A stretch of 64,000 nt of DNA from Lycium barbarum (Eukaryota; Streptophyta; Magnoliopsida; Solanales; Solanaceae): positions 50,134,938-50,198,937 of the forward strand of contig NC_083337.1 in assembly GCF_019175385.1 (NCBI RefSeq), given 5' to 3'. Position 1 is the stretch's first letter; every line of letters starts with the position of its first letter. The notes beneath the pieces were generated by a model. The model saw only the letters and a list, made by a program, of their open reading frames with translations, was not told the DNA's origin and did not search any database. Positions 36,370-49,757 of this stretch are shown here, piece after piece. A program made the translations under genes and the position numbers.

Positions 36370-36945
36370 TTTTTAAAGCTAAGCATGCATGACATTCGCC
36401 ATAAGAGGCATCCAGATGTACAGGTTATCTCTCTTATCTCATGTTACTTTCGATATCTTTATTATGTCTGATGTCCTTTTGTTATGGACGTTGTGTTCAT
36501 GCCCGCAGGTAGGCAGGGAGACGGACCGGATCATTAGGTTGCTTCATCAGCGTGGTACGGGGGCGTTCCATTTGTCCTGGAGCTACAGCTTAGTCGTTAT
36601 CATTCTTTTGTGTACATATGGGTATGGTGGGGTCCTGTCCCGTCCTTATGATGTTTTATGCACCTTGTAGCGGCTCGTAGATAGATGTATATGGTTAGAT
36701 GTCCTGTCACCTTATTGGTTTGTATTGTTGTATGTCATTTTTGACAGCCTTGTCGGCTTGCACATATGGCATGGTTTCTGATGTTAAGTAGATGTGTTTT
36801 ATCTGGGAGCTCCTGCCCTTGTGGATTATAGTATTTATGAGTTATCCATGTGCTCAAGCTAAGTATGAATATGAGAAACATGCTAGGAGGTGCTGGGTAG
36901 GTCAGCTCCGGGTACCCGTCATGGTCCTCCGGTTGAGTCGTGACA
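35151..36945 (+). mobile_element. Element D 3' LTR, second part
   Basis: Resumes D's LTR after E (35151-35155 is the ATTAA duplicate). It has donor-like GAG|GTATGT at 35389 and AAG|GTATGTTAAGGCT at 35783, short dyads at 36190-36300, a (TA)n run at 36342-36366, the GTCC/GGAC hairpin at 36471-36491 and the end GAGTCGTGACA. Open frames here (36007-36303, 36389-36670) are repeat sequence, not genes. Confidence 0.85.
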
Positions 36946-36951
36946 CCTTCT

Positions 36952-39518
36952 TGTTACACCTCGGAAAATCTTCCGTTGGTACGCAAGTGAATGAACTAGT
37001 GAGGAGTATGAGTATACGATGTTTTCATGGGCGAGCGATGACATTCGATGATTCTAGGTGAGAGTTCAAAGATGTTAGAGATGGGGGAAGAGGATTGCCA
37101 AGAGAAGGCAAAGTATTTTGATAAGCATCAGAAAGAAATTACGACTAACGAGTTAGTAAGGGCTTAATGATATCTTGGAGAAGAGTGATAACGTCTCTTG
37201 GATTGGTATTGAAGTGTTGAACAAGTGTTAAGAAGGTTCCATAAGGATTGGAGATCAAACGAGACGACGAAACGAACTTCGGGATCACTGGGGATTATAC
37301 GGCCAAACATACTAGCCGTATAATTTATACGGTCCGTATGTTTGGGACCGTATAAGCAACCCAGATTGGCCAAACTCTCTGGACCAATTGTACGACCAAA
37401 CATACGGCCCGTACAATTTATACGGACCGTATGTTGGTCCGTATGTTTGGTCGGGACAGATTTTGTCAAATACATGTAAGGGACCAAGGTTATTTCATTT
37501 CATTTCTTCTTGACACCCCTTCTCTCTAAAACATCTCTCTACATATATTCCACAAGTTTTCAAGGGTTTTTAGTGATCAACAACACAAAAAAAGTGAATC
37601 AAGTGTAAGCAAACCCATTAAAGATCATTCAAGTCAGGAAATCCAAATGGAGAAAAACTAGGGTTTTTGCTCAAGTGGAGTATTTCGACTAAGGCTTGTT
37701 CCTACAACATCTAAGGTAAGATTTATGGTATTTATATGTTGTTTAAGGTATTTGGAAGTTGAAATGCTTGGATTTTAGAAGAGTATAGCAAAATGGGTCA
37801 TGAAAGATGAATAGTGACGTTTTGAGAAATTGTTTGAATTAAATCATGATTGTTGTTGTGTTGTGACATGAATGGGTTATAAATGACGTTAAGATCATGA
37901 AATAGGCATTGTATGTGAATGGACGAAATCATGTGTTATGGTCTTGAATATGGAAAATTGGAAGTGAATTGAGAATATGGATAATGTAGATGACTAAAGG
38001 CTACTGTTATGATATTGTAAATGTATTGTTGACGTTTGGGAGTTGAATTACGATATGGAGGAATGTTGTATAAATAAAGGAGATGTTGTCCGATTTTCCC
38101 TAGCTTTAGCCATTTATGATAGTTGTCAATTCTAACGATAGTATGACCTTGATGAAGGTATAAACCCAAGCGTGGAAGGGAACGTGCAAGTGTTATATAG
38201 TCGAACGAAAAGGTATGTAAGGCTAACCCTTCTTTCATAAGGCATAGTTCTTTGGCCAAACGTCTAAATCTCCCAAAAGACTATGATTCCCTTCAAACGA
38301 TTTGATTCTCCGAGCTAGTAAGCTCCCGATGCTCGATGTGCTACGATTGTACTAAGTTCCTCGTATGACGAGTAAGCCTATATGGTAGATGTAACGATAA
38401 TGACAATGATAGTAATGATGATGAGAATAAAATGATGCGAAAGATTCTTATGAGCTATTATATGTATGTGTGCCTATGAAGGGCTATAATAAGACCCCGA
38501 GCTTATGACGCTGAGTAAGAATATATGTATATGAATATGTATAGAGTATGTATATGATTATGAAACGTGCGCGCTCTTCTGCAGAAGGTACGGATAACCC
38601 TGAAGCCTTGGTAGGGCCAGGTATGTATGACCTTGAGCCTTGGTTGGCCAAGTATGTATGAAACACCGATCCTTTATGGTCGGGTACGCTATACAAAAGC
38701 TATATAAAGGCTATAAGTACGTATGTATACATACATATATATATATATGACATCAATATAAGTACGAATATGCTAAGGATATGTAAATGTTGTGCAAAGG
38801 CTATGTATAAGTAATGTATATGAAATGTAGACGTTATGAATAGGAGTGTGAATACGAATGAACAAGATTTTGTATACGGATACATGATGGAAATGGAATT
38901 TCGCTATAGAAAGCAAGTAAGTGCTATGACAATGATATTATTATCTCCCATCTTATGTTATCGTTTATGTTGTCTATTACGCTTTCTTATTGATGTTGAT
39001 CATGCTTTACATACTCAGTACATTTTTCGTACTGATGTCCTTTTTGTTTGTGGATGCTGCGTCATGCCCGCAGGTGGCCAGGGAGATAGACTCGATCCAT
39101 AGCTTCATTATTCAGGGGCTACATTGCGGGCTCTATCTCATCCGGAGCCGCAGCTTTTGGTATAGATTCTTTTGTGTACATAATTATGGGAATAGCGGGG
39201 TCCTGTCCCGCTCATGTGATATGTTATAACCTTCTTAGAGGCTCGTAGACATGTGTATGTGGTTAGATGTGTTTGGCCTTGTCGGCCTATATTTTTGTAT
39301 GTCATTTTGTTGGCCTTGTCGGCCCATGTACATTGATGTGGCATAGATGCCTATGATGATATAAGAACTGTTGTCGTCCAATTGGGACTAGTATGATTGA
39401 TGGCTAGAATGCATGATTTGATTTATGGCTCACCTAAACGTTATGTGAAAGTATGTTAAAGGGGTGCCCGAGTGGGGTGGCGCCGGGTGCTCGTCGCGGC
39501 CCTAGTCGGATCGTGACA
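36952..39518 (+). mobile_element. Solo LTR G
   Basis: TGTTACACCTCGG...GGATCGTGACA, 2567 bp, with perfect CTTCT duplication (36947-36951, 39519-39523); a solo LTR left by LTR-LTR recombination. It is colinear with B's LTR: dyad cluster 37297-37462, donors with GT at 37716 and 38213, GCCTTGG repeats at about 38600-38650, twin hairpins 39015-39035 and 39036-39056. Confidence 0.92.
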
Positions 39519-39523
39519 CTTCT

Positions 39524-40309
39524 TTACTGAGTATGAGGAGGCCCGTGCTGCTAGAGGTGATGAGGATGATGCCGAGAGTTCAGCCCGTTATGAGTGATCT
39601 CCCCCTATCCCCCTTTAGACTTATTTCTTTGGATTATTTTGAATGTTTGAGACAATTAGTTGCTCCTTACTTTTGGATTACTTAGTTTTGGATGTTTTGT
39701 GCCCTCGTTCGGCCTTTTATTGTAGGTAAAATAGATTGATTTGGTATTGAATATTGTTTGTTAAAATAGGGACAAAATCTACTGATTTCAGAGGTTCTGC
39801 CCTGTGATTTTTGCAGGAGCGAGCCACCTCTCGCAGGTGCGCGTTCGCTGATGGGGATAATATCTCACTGCTGCGAGGTGATCAGAGGTTTGTCAAGTTC
39901 GCTTCTGCAGAAAACTTTCACAGGAGCGCTTACACACAGGTGGACAAACTTCCGCAGGGGTGGCTTCGCTGATGCTAGCCTGTCCCCGTCAAAGCGGAGC
40001 CACTGAAACCAGAACAGTAACTGAACCCCAAAATCCTCACACCCGATATCCGAAACTCATACCAACTCTTCCCAAGTCGCGGAGTATGCACATAGAAAAT
40101 TCGAAACCTAATGCACTCAATAATAACAGAATCACCTAGGTACCACTTAAATCAAATAGCACGAAAAGGGGTGGAAGAATGGGATTTTCCTAGATGCCTT
40201 ATAACTTCTAGAGGATGGTTAAGAATGTCTACGTACCAATCCGCAAGACTCTATTCGACATTGCTCGTGTACACATAAGACCGGTGAACCTAGGGCTCTG
40301 TAACCAATT
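39524..40309 (-). mobile_element. Element H, left internal copy (partial)
   Basis: Matches 49690-50470 of the right internal copy. It starts inside the last codons of the plus-strand open frame described at 48641-49757 (stop at about 39595), then runs through a stretch rich in GCAGGTGCG-like motifs (39820-40005) to a PBS-like GCTCTGTAACCA at 40295-40306, next to the LTR. Element D interrupts it on the left. Confidence 0.82.
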
Positions 40310-40791
40310 TGTCATGACCCAAAATACAAGGTCATGATGGCACCTATCTTTTCCCTTTGATAGGCAAGCCAACCCCAAAGAAAACTAATCCATTTGAAAA
40401 TGAGTGAAAGGACTAATAATTTATTATTATGAACAATTCAATTTGATACAATTTATACAGCATTGCGGAATTTGAAGAAGAAACTAAATATTAGCCCCAA
40501 AACCTACTCATAGGTGTACTTGAGCGCAAAAGAATTTCCTGACTATATACAACTCAAAAATACAACTGTTCGAATAAAAAGTAGATAGAATAACCCAAGC
40601 AGATAATTCCGGGGCCACACGCAATATCATAAGCTCACCCCGAAGCTCTCGAATAGACTCCAATCACATCCAAACACCAATCAAACTTGCAGTATAAAAA
40701 GATGCAGCAAGTGTAGTGTGAGTACAAAAACAACGGTACGTAGCATTGTCGTCAACCGTCCCTAAATGATACAGAGACGAGGCTGGCCGAT

Positions 40792-43563
40792 TGTCACACC
40801 CTAATCCCACTAGGCTGTGATGGGCACTCGACCCCATATCCGGAGCTGAGCGAACCCACAGCCTTTAATTTTGTACATAATCTTTCCGGACTTTTAATCA
40901 AATAGAATGTAATACATAGTAAAACTTGCTGAAACATATATATATTTTGTAGCTTTCAAGTCAAACCAATCTGTAATCATACGGACTTTATAACGTGATA
41001 CGAAACGACATATCGGCTGATGGACCCGCTTACTAAACCGACATACCATACCCACGACTCTGTCTGCAAAGTCTCTAACATTAACAGAACCTTTAACACA
41101 TATATTCTGACTCGGCAGTTCTCCGGGAGCAAATGGAGCTTGCCATCCTCGCTGGAACATCTTCCATAATATCTTCAACTCCTCTGGGAGTACCTGCGCG
41201 GCATAAAACGCAGCCCCCGAAGAAAGGGGGTCAGTACGGAATATGTACTTAGCATGTAAGGCATGAAACACAGAAAACGAAGCCAAAACCGAAGTAAAAT
41301 GTACAGAAGGTGAGCACAATATCCAGAATACCAAAGTGTTGCGTCTGACGTACAAATCATACATAAAAGGTTCCGGAAGACAAATACGGCAATCAAAATG
41401 CCAAAATACTTTGCTTTCTTTTGAAAAACATTTCCGTCTCATACACACAGAAAATCAAACACACAATTACCGCGGCCAAAAGTCCAGCGGTCACAATCAC
41501 ACAGGCCGCGACCAAGTGTCCAGCGGTTAGCATCCCAAACCCGACATACCGCGGTCAGGGGTCCAGCGGTCAATGTCGCAAATACCGCGGTCAGGAGTCC
41601 AGCGGTCAATATCACAAATCCGGCATACCGCAGTCAGGGGTCCAGCGGTCAATGTCGAACATACCGCGGTCAGGGGTCCAGCGGTCAATGTCACCAAGTG
41701 CGCACAATAATATAAATGCCACATTTATTACTTTCCATACATAAATCACACATGTCAGAATCATGCATCACACATACATACAACGTGCCCCGGCCCTCGG
41801 TGAGGGACTCGGTGAATAGATTCATGTATACCAAAATCGTATATCAGAAAAATACCGAAGGTAAGTAGCTTATCCAGAATATCAGAATACTTACTTTTCA
41901 ACCACAACTGATGCATACCAAAGTCATGCAAAGGGCGCAGGAACATGGTCGCCACTCTCGTCTCTGGCGCAATAACACACCATGCTCCAGAAGATTTCAT
42001 AACATGTACACGGTATCTCGGGAACTGGACATATACCACGAGAACCCGAGAACCAGTCACATCATAATCCATATACACAGTAACTGGGGACGGACATATA
42101 CCACAGTACCCCGGAGCCGGACACCTTATACTTCAGAATTACATACATGGAACCCGACCCCTAGACAAAGGACTCGGCGAACCATACGCACGATACATAC
42201 CGGCCCGGAACTCGGTGAAAGGGATCATAGCATATATACGAGCGGAGTAGTAAGAAACTAGGTGCACATAAATTAAAAGCCAATGAAAGAATCGAATGTA
42301 TTATCAGGATATTCGTAACGGATTATTTATAACCGAATACTTATTTCGGATACTTATATCAGATTACTTGTGTCAGGATATTTCTATCAACATACTTATA
42401 TCAGATTACTCATAGCAGACTCGTTATATCGAATTACATGCTCACATCAGGATATTCACATTAAGGAGCTTTCCAATGACTTATGGAACGAATCAAACGG
42501 AGTATTAGATTCATAGACGAAAGTCTTACTTTTATATCATACAAAAATAGCTCAAGTGAGACAACGAAGGAAGTTTCGGAACTTGTGGGCCCACCTTGGG
42601 TCAAGTCGAGGTGGCGGATATACATTACAAACATTGGACTCTATGGAGTCATCCATGAAGGTTTCAAAGCGAGCCTATCACGTCTGTATGGGTTATGGAT
42701 GTTTGAACAGTTTTCCAACAAAACTTAAGGGTTATAATTCAATTGTGCTGAATGAATAGTACCAAAAATTCAGACTCGCATTCCCATGAGCATAATAACC
42801 TACGAGGCTCAAATCCGAATCTAGTACACCTTGGACATGCCAAGAGAAGGAAAGGGATAGCTTTACATACCTCACTTGCGCCTTACGCTCGTCCAAACTC
42901 AATCCCCGTTTCGTCCAAAATCTAAAATTGGTCATAGTTGCCAAATGTAAGTTTCAAGCTTAAATTCATATTGTCTACCGAAATTTCGGCAGCATTTCCC
43001 CTGTAAATTCAACGCCCCGAGAATTTAACTCAGCCCAGAATATCAACAACAACAACACAACAATACCAACAACATCAACAATCGTCACAAAACACACTAT
43101 AACGTAAATAGTCTTCTTTTCTACGTAAGGCGACAACTTCCATTGTAACTTCACAATTCCAAGCTAATATCAACATTTCTATATTCATTTACTAATCAAA
43201 ATCATTCCAACACAATCCGGAGGTATTCCATATCATTATACCAAATATTTGCAAAATATACAAGAATTCCACCAAAACCATAATTCATCTGAAACCTCCA
43301 ATTATCAACATAATCATCCGCAACACATTTTTCTCTTCCAATTTCACTTACAACCATCGCCATTTGCGTCTTACAACTTCGTTTCCTCAATTACATAATT
43401 TATAATAAAATCACATACTTTCCAACAACAACTTAACCACAAATTTTGCATACTAACTTAAACTAAAATTCTTCCATTTGCATTCAAAAGGCCATTACAA
43501 CACAATTAACATAATAAATTGAAATTGTTCATTCCCCTCCATTACAACACCACACGGCTACAT

Positions 43564-43620
<57 letters not shown>

Positions 43621-44272
43621 TGCAACTTCCATATTTCCACCAAGTCTACTCCTTTCTACATTCTACAACATCAACAAGATCTTTATAACATATAAAAAGG
43701 GATTGAATCATACCCTTTTCTCCCAACTTCTTCACTTGGCTCAAATGTTAAATTGATGAAACGAACGACTTATCTTCCGAAATAATTACACCACGCTGTA
43801 GAGGACCCTTGAATTAGTAGGAATATAACAAGAAATAAATTTTTGGGACAAGATTGGAAGACATGGAAATTTCATAGCCATAGCCGAATATGGCTTGGTC
43901 TTTCTCCTCCAAGTTCTTTCTTGAAGGTTCTTGAATTATGAAGAAAACTAGGGATGGTCATCTTATTTATTCACATGGGTTTAATTCAACATGGGCTTGG
44001 GCCATATGGAGCTATGGCCGGCCACCCCCTTCATTTTGGGCCTTTGTTTTCCCCTTTTTTTTTTGAGCCCAATTGGTTTTGGCTAATTTTGTAATTCCCG
44101 AAACTAATTTCCGAAATTTCAAATTTTTGCCCTCGGCCTTTCTCCATATTTCCGCATCACCATTTCATGAGCATCACACATATGTAAATTAAGGTCAACA
44201 TGTGACCTTATTTCTTACAAATCAAAATTTATTTCAAAAATTTTCGAATGCGCAAAAACACGGGACATAACA
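40792..44272 (-). mobile_element. Solo LTR K
   Basis: TGTCACACCC...ACATAACA, 3481 bp, with perfect CCGAT duplication (40787-40791, 44273-44277) and no interior. Minus-sense layout as in A and J: hairpin GGCCATA/TATGGCC at 44000-44019, donor-like sites near 43712 and 42870, tandem repeats 41468-41690, twin hairpins 41214-41230 and 41231-41251, a (TA)n run 43578-43616. Confidence 0.92.
41468..41690. repeat. Tandem repeats with CCGCGG cores in LTR K
   Basis: Four to six degenerate units of about 35-45 bp, each holding ACCGCGGTCAGGGGTCCAGC or a variant. They occupy the same place in the LTR as the 68-bp array of J. Confidence 0.82.
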
Positions 44273-46424
44273 CCGATAATCACTTACCACTTCACTTAAC
44301 CATGGTTAATACAAGAGATACAAGAAAGAGATGTCACAATTATCGAACTCAATATGATTTAACTTGTCTTATCCACTATTTCATATGACCACTTAGGATT
44401 AATTAGAGCTACCACAAACTATGTGCACACAAATCTGTTCTTTCTAATAAACCTAACCAATTATAAAGGTTGTCATCTCATAGGCCTAACAAAGCACTTA
44501 TCCAAAGTTTCATCAAGTCTCTAGACATGTTTTATGGACAATCCGGAAGGTCAATTCAATTAAGGACACATATACTTATTACTGTTAACTCACGTGGAGG
44601 ATAACTTCATTCTAGCCGATTTAACTCACATAATAAATAAATTACCAAGTTACGACTAGTCAATACTAATAATTCATCACAACACAACATGAATACAAAA
44701 TAAATGAAATGCATGTGTAAGGTAATGCAATGCAAGGCATTTGTTTCCACTTCCTAATATACACACGTTCGAATGTCAATGAATCGTGACCCATGGGGCA
44801 CTCATGAGGCCCATATATCACGGGCTTGGTAAGTCCATGGATCACGGTCTCAACACATCATATATCAATAACCTGTCTCTTACCCCACCGGGCTGAATTG
44901 CCAACAGAACATGCCACAACATCATTACTCGTCCGGAACAAGATCCTCTCGGACTCACAGTCATATCCCCAAACGTATGCATGAAGTACATGTAAAGTAT
45001 GAATATGGCATACATCAAGTCAAGAACAAGTATATAAGCATGCAATCTATCTTTAAATTCTTAACAACCTAAAGGCTTCACCTTCTTACTTTCTTTTCAT
45101 TTCAATGATGATATATGAGTGATATGCATACAACAGACAAGATAGGAAACAATAATAAAGGACATAAAGTACGAGAATTGGACCCCACTGACAATTCCAT
45201 GAGATCATACTATTCTATCAGCTAGTGCCCAAATCATGGCATTTAGAACAACTATACAATTGAATTTGCACAGATACCCATAACATGATAATCGGTATCC
45301 TATACAGGTACTCGTCACCTCACAAGTATCGGAACCCCCTTTAGTTTACCCGGTGACCCTCTTACTAGATTCATTTTAGACAAACCATAGGCACAAATTA
45401 GGTTTTTACAGTCTCAACTTGCCTGGAACTGAAGCTTAGTATCCTGAAGCCTCCTCGTCTCTTTGCCAACTCTCCGAATGGTTTCCAATTTATTCAATAC
45501 TTATTATATACGCACATATGAGTCAAATACTCACATCTAGTCAATAAAGGTTCGATCTTTAGACTACCCAACCCCTAATTTGAGGCTTTTGGTCATAGAA
45601 GGGTAAAACGGGAATTTTGAAATTCTAAATTAGATTACCTAAATCTTTGTGAAACCCATTTCATCAAGAATAAATCATATTACAACCATCCACAAGGTTC
45701 ATTTAGGAAAAGTATGAAAAAGAGTTTAAAACTTCTTCCCCAACAAGGAAACTACTATTAAAACTTCCTAATGGAGGATATAAAGTCAAATGAGAGAGTT
45801 TAGGACTTGCCATAGCAAGGGTCTTGGTCTCTATCCTCTATTCCTTCCCTAAGTCGAGCTCCCAATCCAAAATCCCCAAACGGAAAGAGTTAAGACGAAG
45901 TACGGTATTTTTTCAAGGTTTGTTAAGCGATTTGCGCTTATGTGCATTCCTTCTCATAGGTACGCACTCGCTACGGCGGGCATTCCGCTCACACCTGCGA
46001 GCTTGACATTTTGGCCCAGGTTCCATTGGGGCGGGACCTTATTCATTGTAGAGTATACGCCATTGTGCGATCAGTCTCTCATCTGCGAGGCCTGGCTACT
46101 AAACCATGGGAGATCTAACCTTCCAATTATCGATATCCACGACATAAACATGACTTTCTAGACTTGATTCGATGAGGGACATTATTCTGAGGACACATTC
46201 GAACTTACCTGATCATGCGAAATTTTTAAAGGAAGTACGAAATAAACCGAACATTTCAAATGTATAAGAATTTGGACTTAACTTTTAGCTAGATTCGTGC
46301 CGAACGTATGAAACAACTCATCATTCGCTTCTCACAAGTTAACTACGGTTAATAAAAGTCGGGAGGAAAACACCAAAGACAAGAATTTCTTAATCACGTC
46401 AAAATGACCGAACAGGTCGTTACA

Positions 46425-48640
46425 TCATCCCTCACTTAAACACATGTTCATCCTCACGCTTGAATGAAATGAAGAACGCGTGCCACTGGAGAATTAGATT
46501 ATCTACCCACGAAACCTCTATAGCCCTTTCCACAGTATGCCTCATTGCTTCGTAACCAATCACTCGACGTTATAAGCTTGGAAATATTTCTCGTATGCGT
46601 AACCAGTAGGGTTTTAAGAATCGAATAACTCGTGTTTCACGTCTCGTATTTGTATGACTTCTCGAAACTGGCTAACTTGCATGACTGTTGATGATGAATA
46701 TAGTGCTAAACCTGGTATGGGACAACATATGCATGTCTATTGTCTGTGGAATAAATAATCCATACCTTCCACCTTGTGAGTCGAAGGGAGGCTCATGACC
46801 TTATCTGAATTTTCACGAGTCTGATCCGTATGGAATTATAGGGTGACACAAATGAAGTTGCTAGGTTCGCCGTGAGGATTATAGTTCCTTGGAAGCTGCG
46901 GGTAACTCTGACACATACTTTATCATGATTCCGTTGCACCACTCTAAAACCTGAGTATTAATTGGTGATCTCTGAATGGAGTAGAATAGGTTACTTTGTG
47001 TGTTTCTCACTCTTTAATTGTACCCCATCCCCCACTTAGGGTACACCCATGAATAACTTCAACGTTCGCTTGAGATCCTTATGTTTCTTTATGCTACACT
47101 TAACTTAAAACGAAAATTCATCTTTCGATGGTTACATAATTAACGATTCCTTGAACTCTCTTTTTTCATATTGACAATCAGTTGTAAATCACGGCAGCCC
47201 AAGAATGTTGATAATAGAAGTCGAACTATTCAGCCTCAATAATTCCAAGAAAATTTGGTCCTATGTTCGCAATAGCGTAACAGGACTCACAAGGGTGGGC
47301 ACACTGATGTGTGAATAGGTGCGTAGGGGCACACATCGTGTCAAATAGAAAAGTTTTGCAGCTACGAGAAATGACTCCCCGAGGTGAGGTTGCTAAAGCA
47401 GAGAAAAGCACGCTGGTACGCGATATGCTGTACCAGAGAAACTTCGCAGGGGCGGACTATGGCTCGCTCTAGCAGTCGTGCAGGTTCACCACCATGTTCG
47501 CCGTAGCGAGATTACGGGAAATGGAAAGAATATATGAAGAGTTTTTCAAAACTCATTCCCACACAACACAAAATCCCCCCAAATGATTCCCACTCCGTCT
47601 CACAAAACCAAACGGTTTGGCTTCCATAATCAACATAAAGACTCCATCTCCAACACTCCTCACCTCAAAAATCTAAAATACTCTAAAAGAGGCCAAAGGT
47701 TAGGTCAAAAGTCTAAGGAAAAGGGGTGTTCTTAAACTCAAAAATTCTTCAAACTCTTCATAAGGTATGGTTCTTTTGTACTCTAAATTGGTTGTATGTA
47801 ACTCTAGACTTGTTTTCTACTGAAAATTTCGTTTGGGTTGGTAAGATTGTAATGATTTTTGGCTTGAACATTGTAGGTTCTGGAAATTTCATGGGGGTTG
47901 CATTAGGACTTGGTTTTTGTTGCCTTTCCCTTGAAAATCTTGCTTGTCGTTGTTAGTATGTGGTTCCTGACATGAATCTTGGTTATTTTTGGGTGAAATA
48001 AGTCTTTGGTGGGTTTTTGTGGGTTGGTAGTGTAAGGGTTTTGCTGATTTAACACTTGAGACATCATGTTTTCTCATCATGCATGCTTACAATCAACCAT
48101 AATTTAGAAGTAGAATGGATAGATTAGGGTTGAATCCATGGTTAACATTTTTGAATTTTTTGACAGTTAAAGTTTTTTGGGAAGAAGATGATGATTTGCT
48201 CCTGCGTACAAGGACGCGCAGGTGCGGCCTCACTCCTTTGAAAAATTTGCGCAGGTGCGAGATTCAAAAATTTGGGGGCCATTCGCTGGTGCAGGAAATT
48301 CTTCACTGGTGCGCATTCGAACCTGGGAGAAGAGTCTCGCAGCGGCGAGGAACTGCAGAATTTTCTACAAATAGAGAGCAGGTTCAGGACTGTTTTGCTA
48401 ATTCCTGTGGGTTAATTGCAGTGTGATGATTTGCTGAGTATCACAAAAATGTTGAGCTAATTTAATTCGTGATTCTTGCATGTCTTGAATGAATATCATA
48501 GCTGAGCACGTAGATGAGAATGTGGCAAACCCGATACCTCTCCAACCTACTAGATAAGAAATTATTGTATGAAAGAGGGATGCTTATAGATGGAGTTCCC
48601 GAGCATTTCCGGGGGTTCTATAATCGTCTAACAGTATCAA
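46425..48640 (-). mobile_element. Element H interior, PPT side
   Basis: Starts with TCATCCCTCACTTAAACACATG, which in minus sense is a purine-rich AGTGAGGGATGA tract next to the LTR, the PPT of H. No gag or pol motif found up to 48640. A GC-rich stretch at 47430-47520 is followed on the plus strand by a TATA-like AATATATGAAG (about 47530) and a donor-like AAG|GTATGG at 47765; a second GC-rich stretch (48190-48350) and an acceptor-like TTAATTGCAG (48421) precede the plus-strand open frame. Together they may be the promoter and leader intron of an antisense transcript. Confidence 0.65.
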
Positions 48641-49757
48641 TTAAGATTGTTTTGCCACCCCTCCTTGCAAGGTAAATGAGCATTGGGTACGTGAGTTTTA
48701 TGAAAATTTGAAGAAAGTGAATTTTGAAAATCCAGAAATTATGATAAGGGGAAAGATAGCGAGGTTTGGACCTCAAGAGGTCAATGCTTTCTACAACTTA
48801 CCCAACCATCCTATTGAGACGATAACAAATAAGGATGTTTGCGGAAATGGGCGTTGGTTGTTGGACGAGTTACGTGGTGAAGGGGTGAATGTGCCTTGGC
48901 AAAATGAGAAAACGGGGATCACCAACTATGAGTTCACTGCTGAGGCCAAGGTGTGGCTGCATATCCTTGTCAGGCGAGTATCTCCTTCTTCCAACACTTC
49001 GTTTTGCACGTATGTTGGTGCCTTCATTATTACTTGTTTTCTGGACGAGGTTGAGGTGAATGTTGGTCATCACATTATTAGATAGCTGAAGAAGCATGTG
49101 CATCAGGATGGCCCAAGTTTGATGTTTGCGTCCTTGATCACTGAGATGTGCAGGATTGTTGGTGTTGATCATGCTCTTGATGATCACTGGGTAGGTCCTG
49201 ATGCTCCTTTCAATCCGTGCTGAATCAAGGGAACGGGTGGTGCGGTGACTGGCAAGAAAAGGAACGTGCAGGTGAGTACTAGTAGCGGTTCTCCTCCTCA
49301 GCCGGAGGGGCCATTTGGAGCACTCAACACCCAGATCAAGGTTGTGTATGATCTGGTATCTCAGATTCCTATAGGGTCTACTAGTACCGGACCCAGTGAG
49401 CTCTTAGGTGAGAAATTGAAGAAGTTTCTAGATGCTCAGAAGACGCAGGTTGAATTAAGCAAGAAGATGGCCGCCTCGGTGAAGAAATTAGAGAAGGCCT
49501 ATATTGATATGGCCATGACCCATAACACTCTTCGGTCTGATTGTAATGCAGAGAAAACAAAGAACAATCACCCAAAAATTCTTGGTCAAGATGTAGGGAG
49601 GAATCAAGGCTATATACAAATAAGTCAACACCTCAAAGAAGATTCCGATCGAGGATCCTCGGTATGATGAGAGGTACTCCTTCTTGACTGAGTATGAGGA
49701 GGCCCATGTTGCTGGAGGTAATGAGGATGATGCCGAGAGTTTGGCCCGTCATGAGTG
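48641..49757 (+). pseudogene. Antisense ORF of element H: putative plant transposon protein domain, disrupted
   Basis: Encoded opposite to the LTR/PBS/PPT polarity of H. The N-terminal part (EHWVREFYENL, IMIRGKIARFGPQEVNAFYNLP, a W-centred segment, AKVWLHILVRRVSPSSN, NVGHHII) resembles the 'putative plant transposon protein' family (Pfam PF20167, from memory, not searched). The C-terminal part is low-complexity, then a coiled-coil-like stretch rich in Lys/Glu and a final acidic tail. Damage: an in-frame TAG at 49081-49083, a TGA near 49221, and a frameshift at about 49660 before the acidic end, whose stop is at 49755-49757. The upstream end is also broken by a frameshift near 48640. Extra sense or antisense ORFs are known in plant Tat-lineage elements; its function is unknown. 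Confidence 0.7.

Larger units (their letters stand above)
40310..46424 (-). repeat. Element H left LTR (interrupted by K)
   Basis: TGTCATGACCC...GGTCGTTACA; about 2.63 kb once K is removed. It matches the right LTR and is followed on the right by a PPT-like sequence in minus sense. A GC-rich cluster with small inverted repeats lies at 45927-46110 and is missing from the right LTR. Open frames inside (45824-46006, 45940-46161) are not recognisable. Confidence 0.82.

Noticed and set aside
40894..41448. 184-codon minus-strand frame with hydrophobic segments in LTR K
   Set aside because: It lies over the twin-hairpin region shared with J, L and P, where the matching frame is not conserved; no domain recognised.
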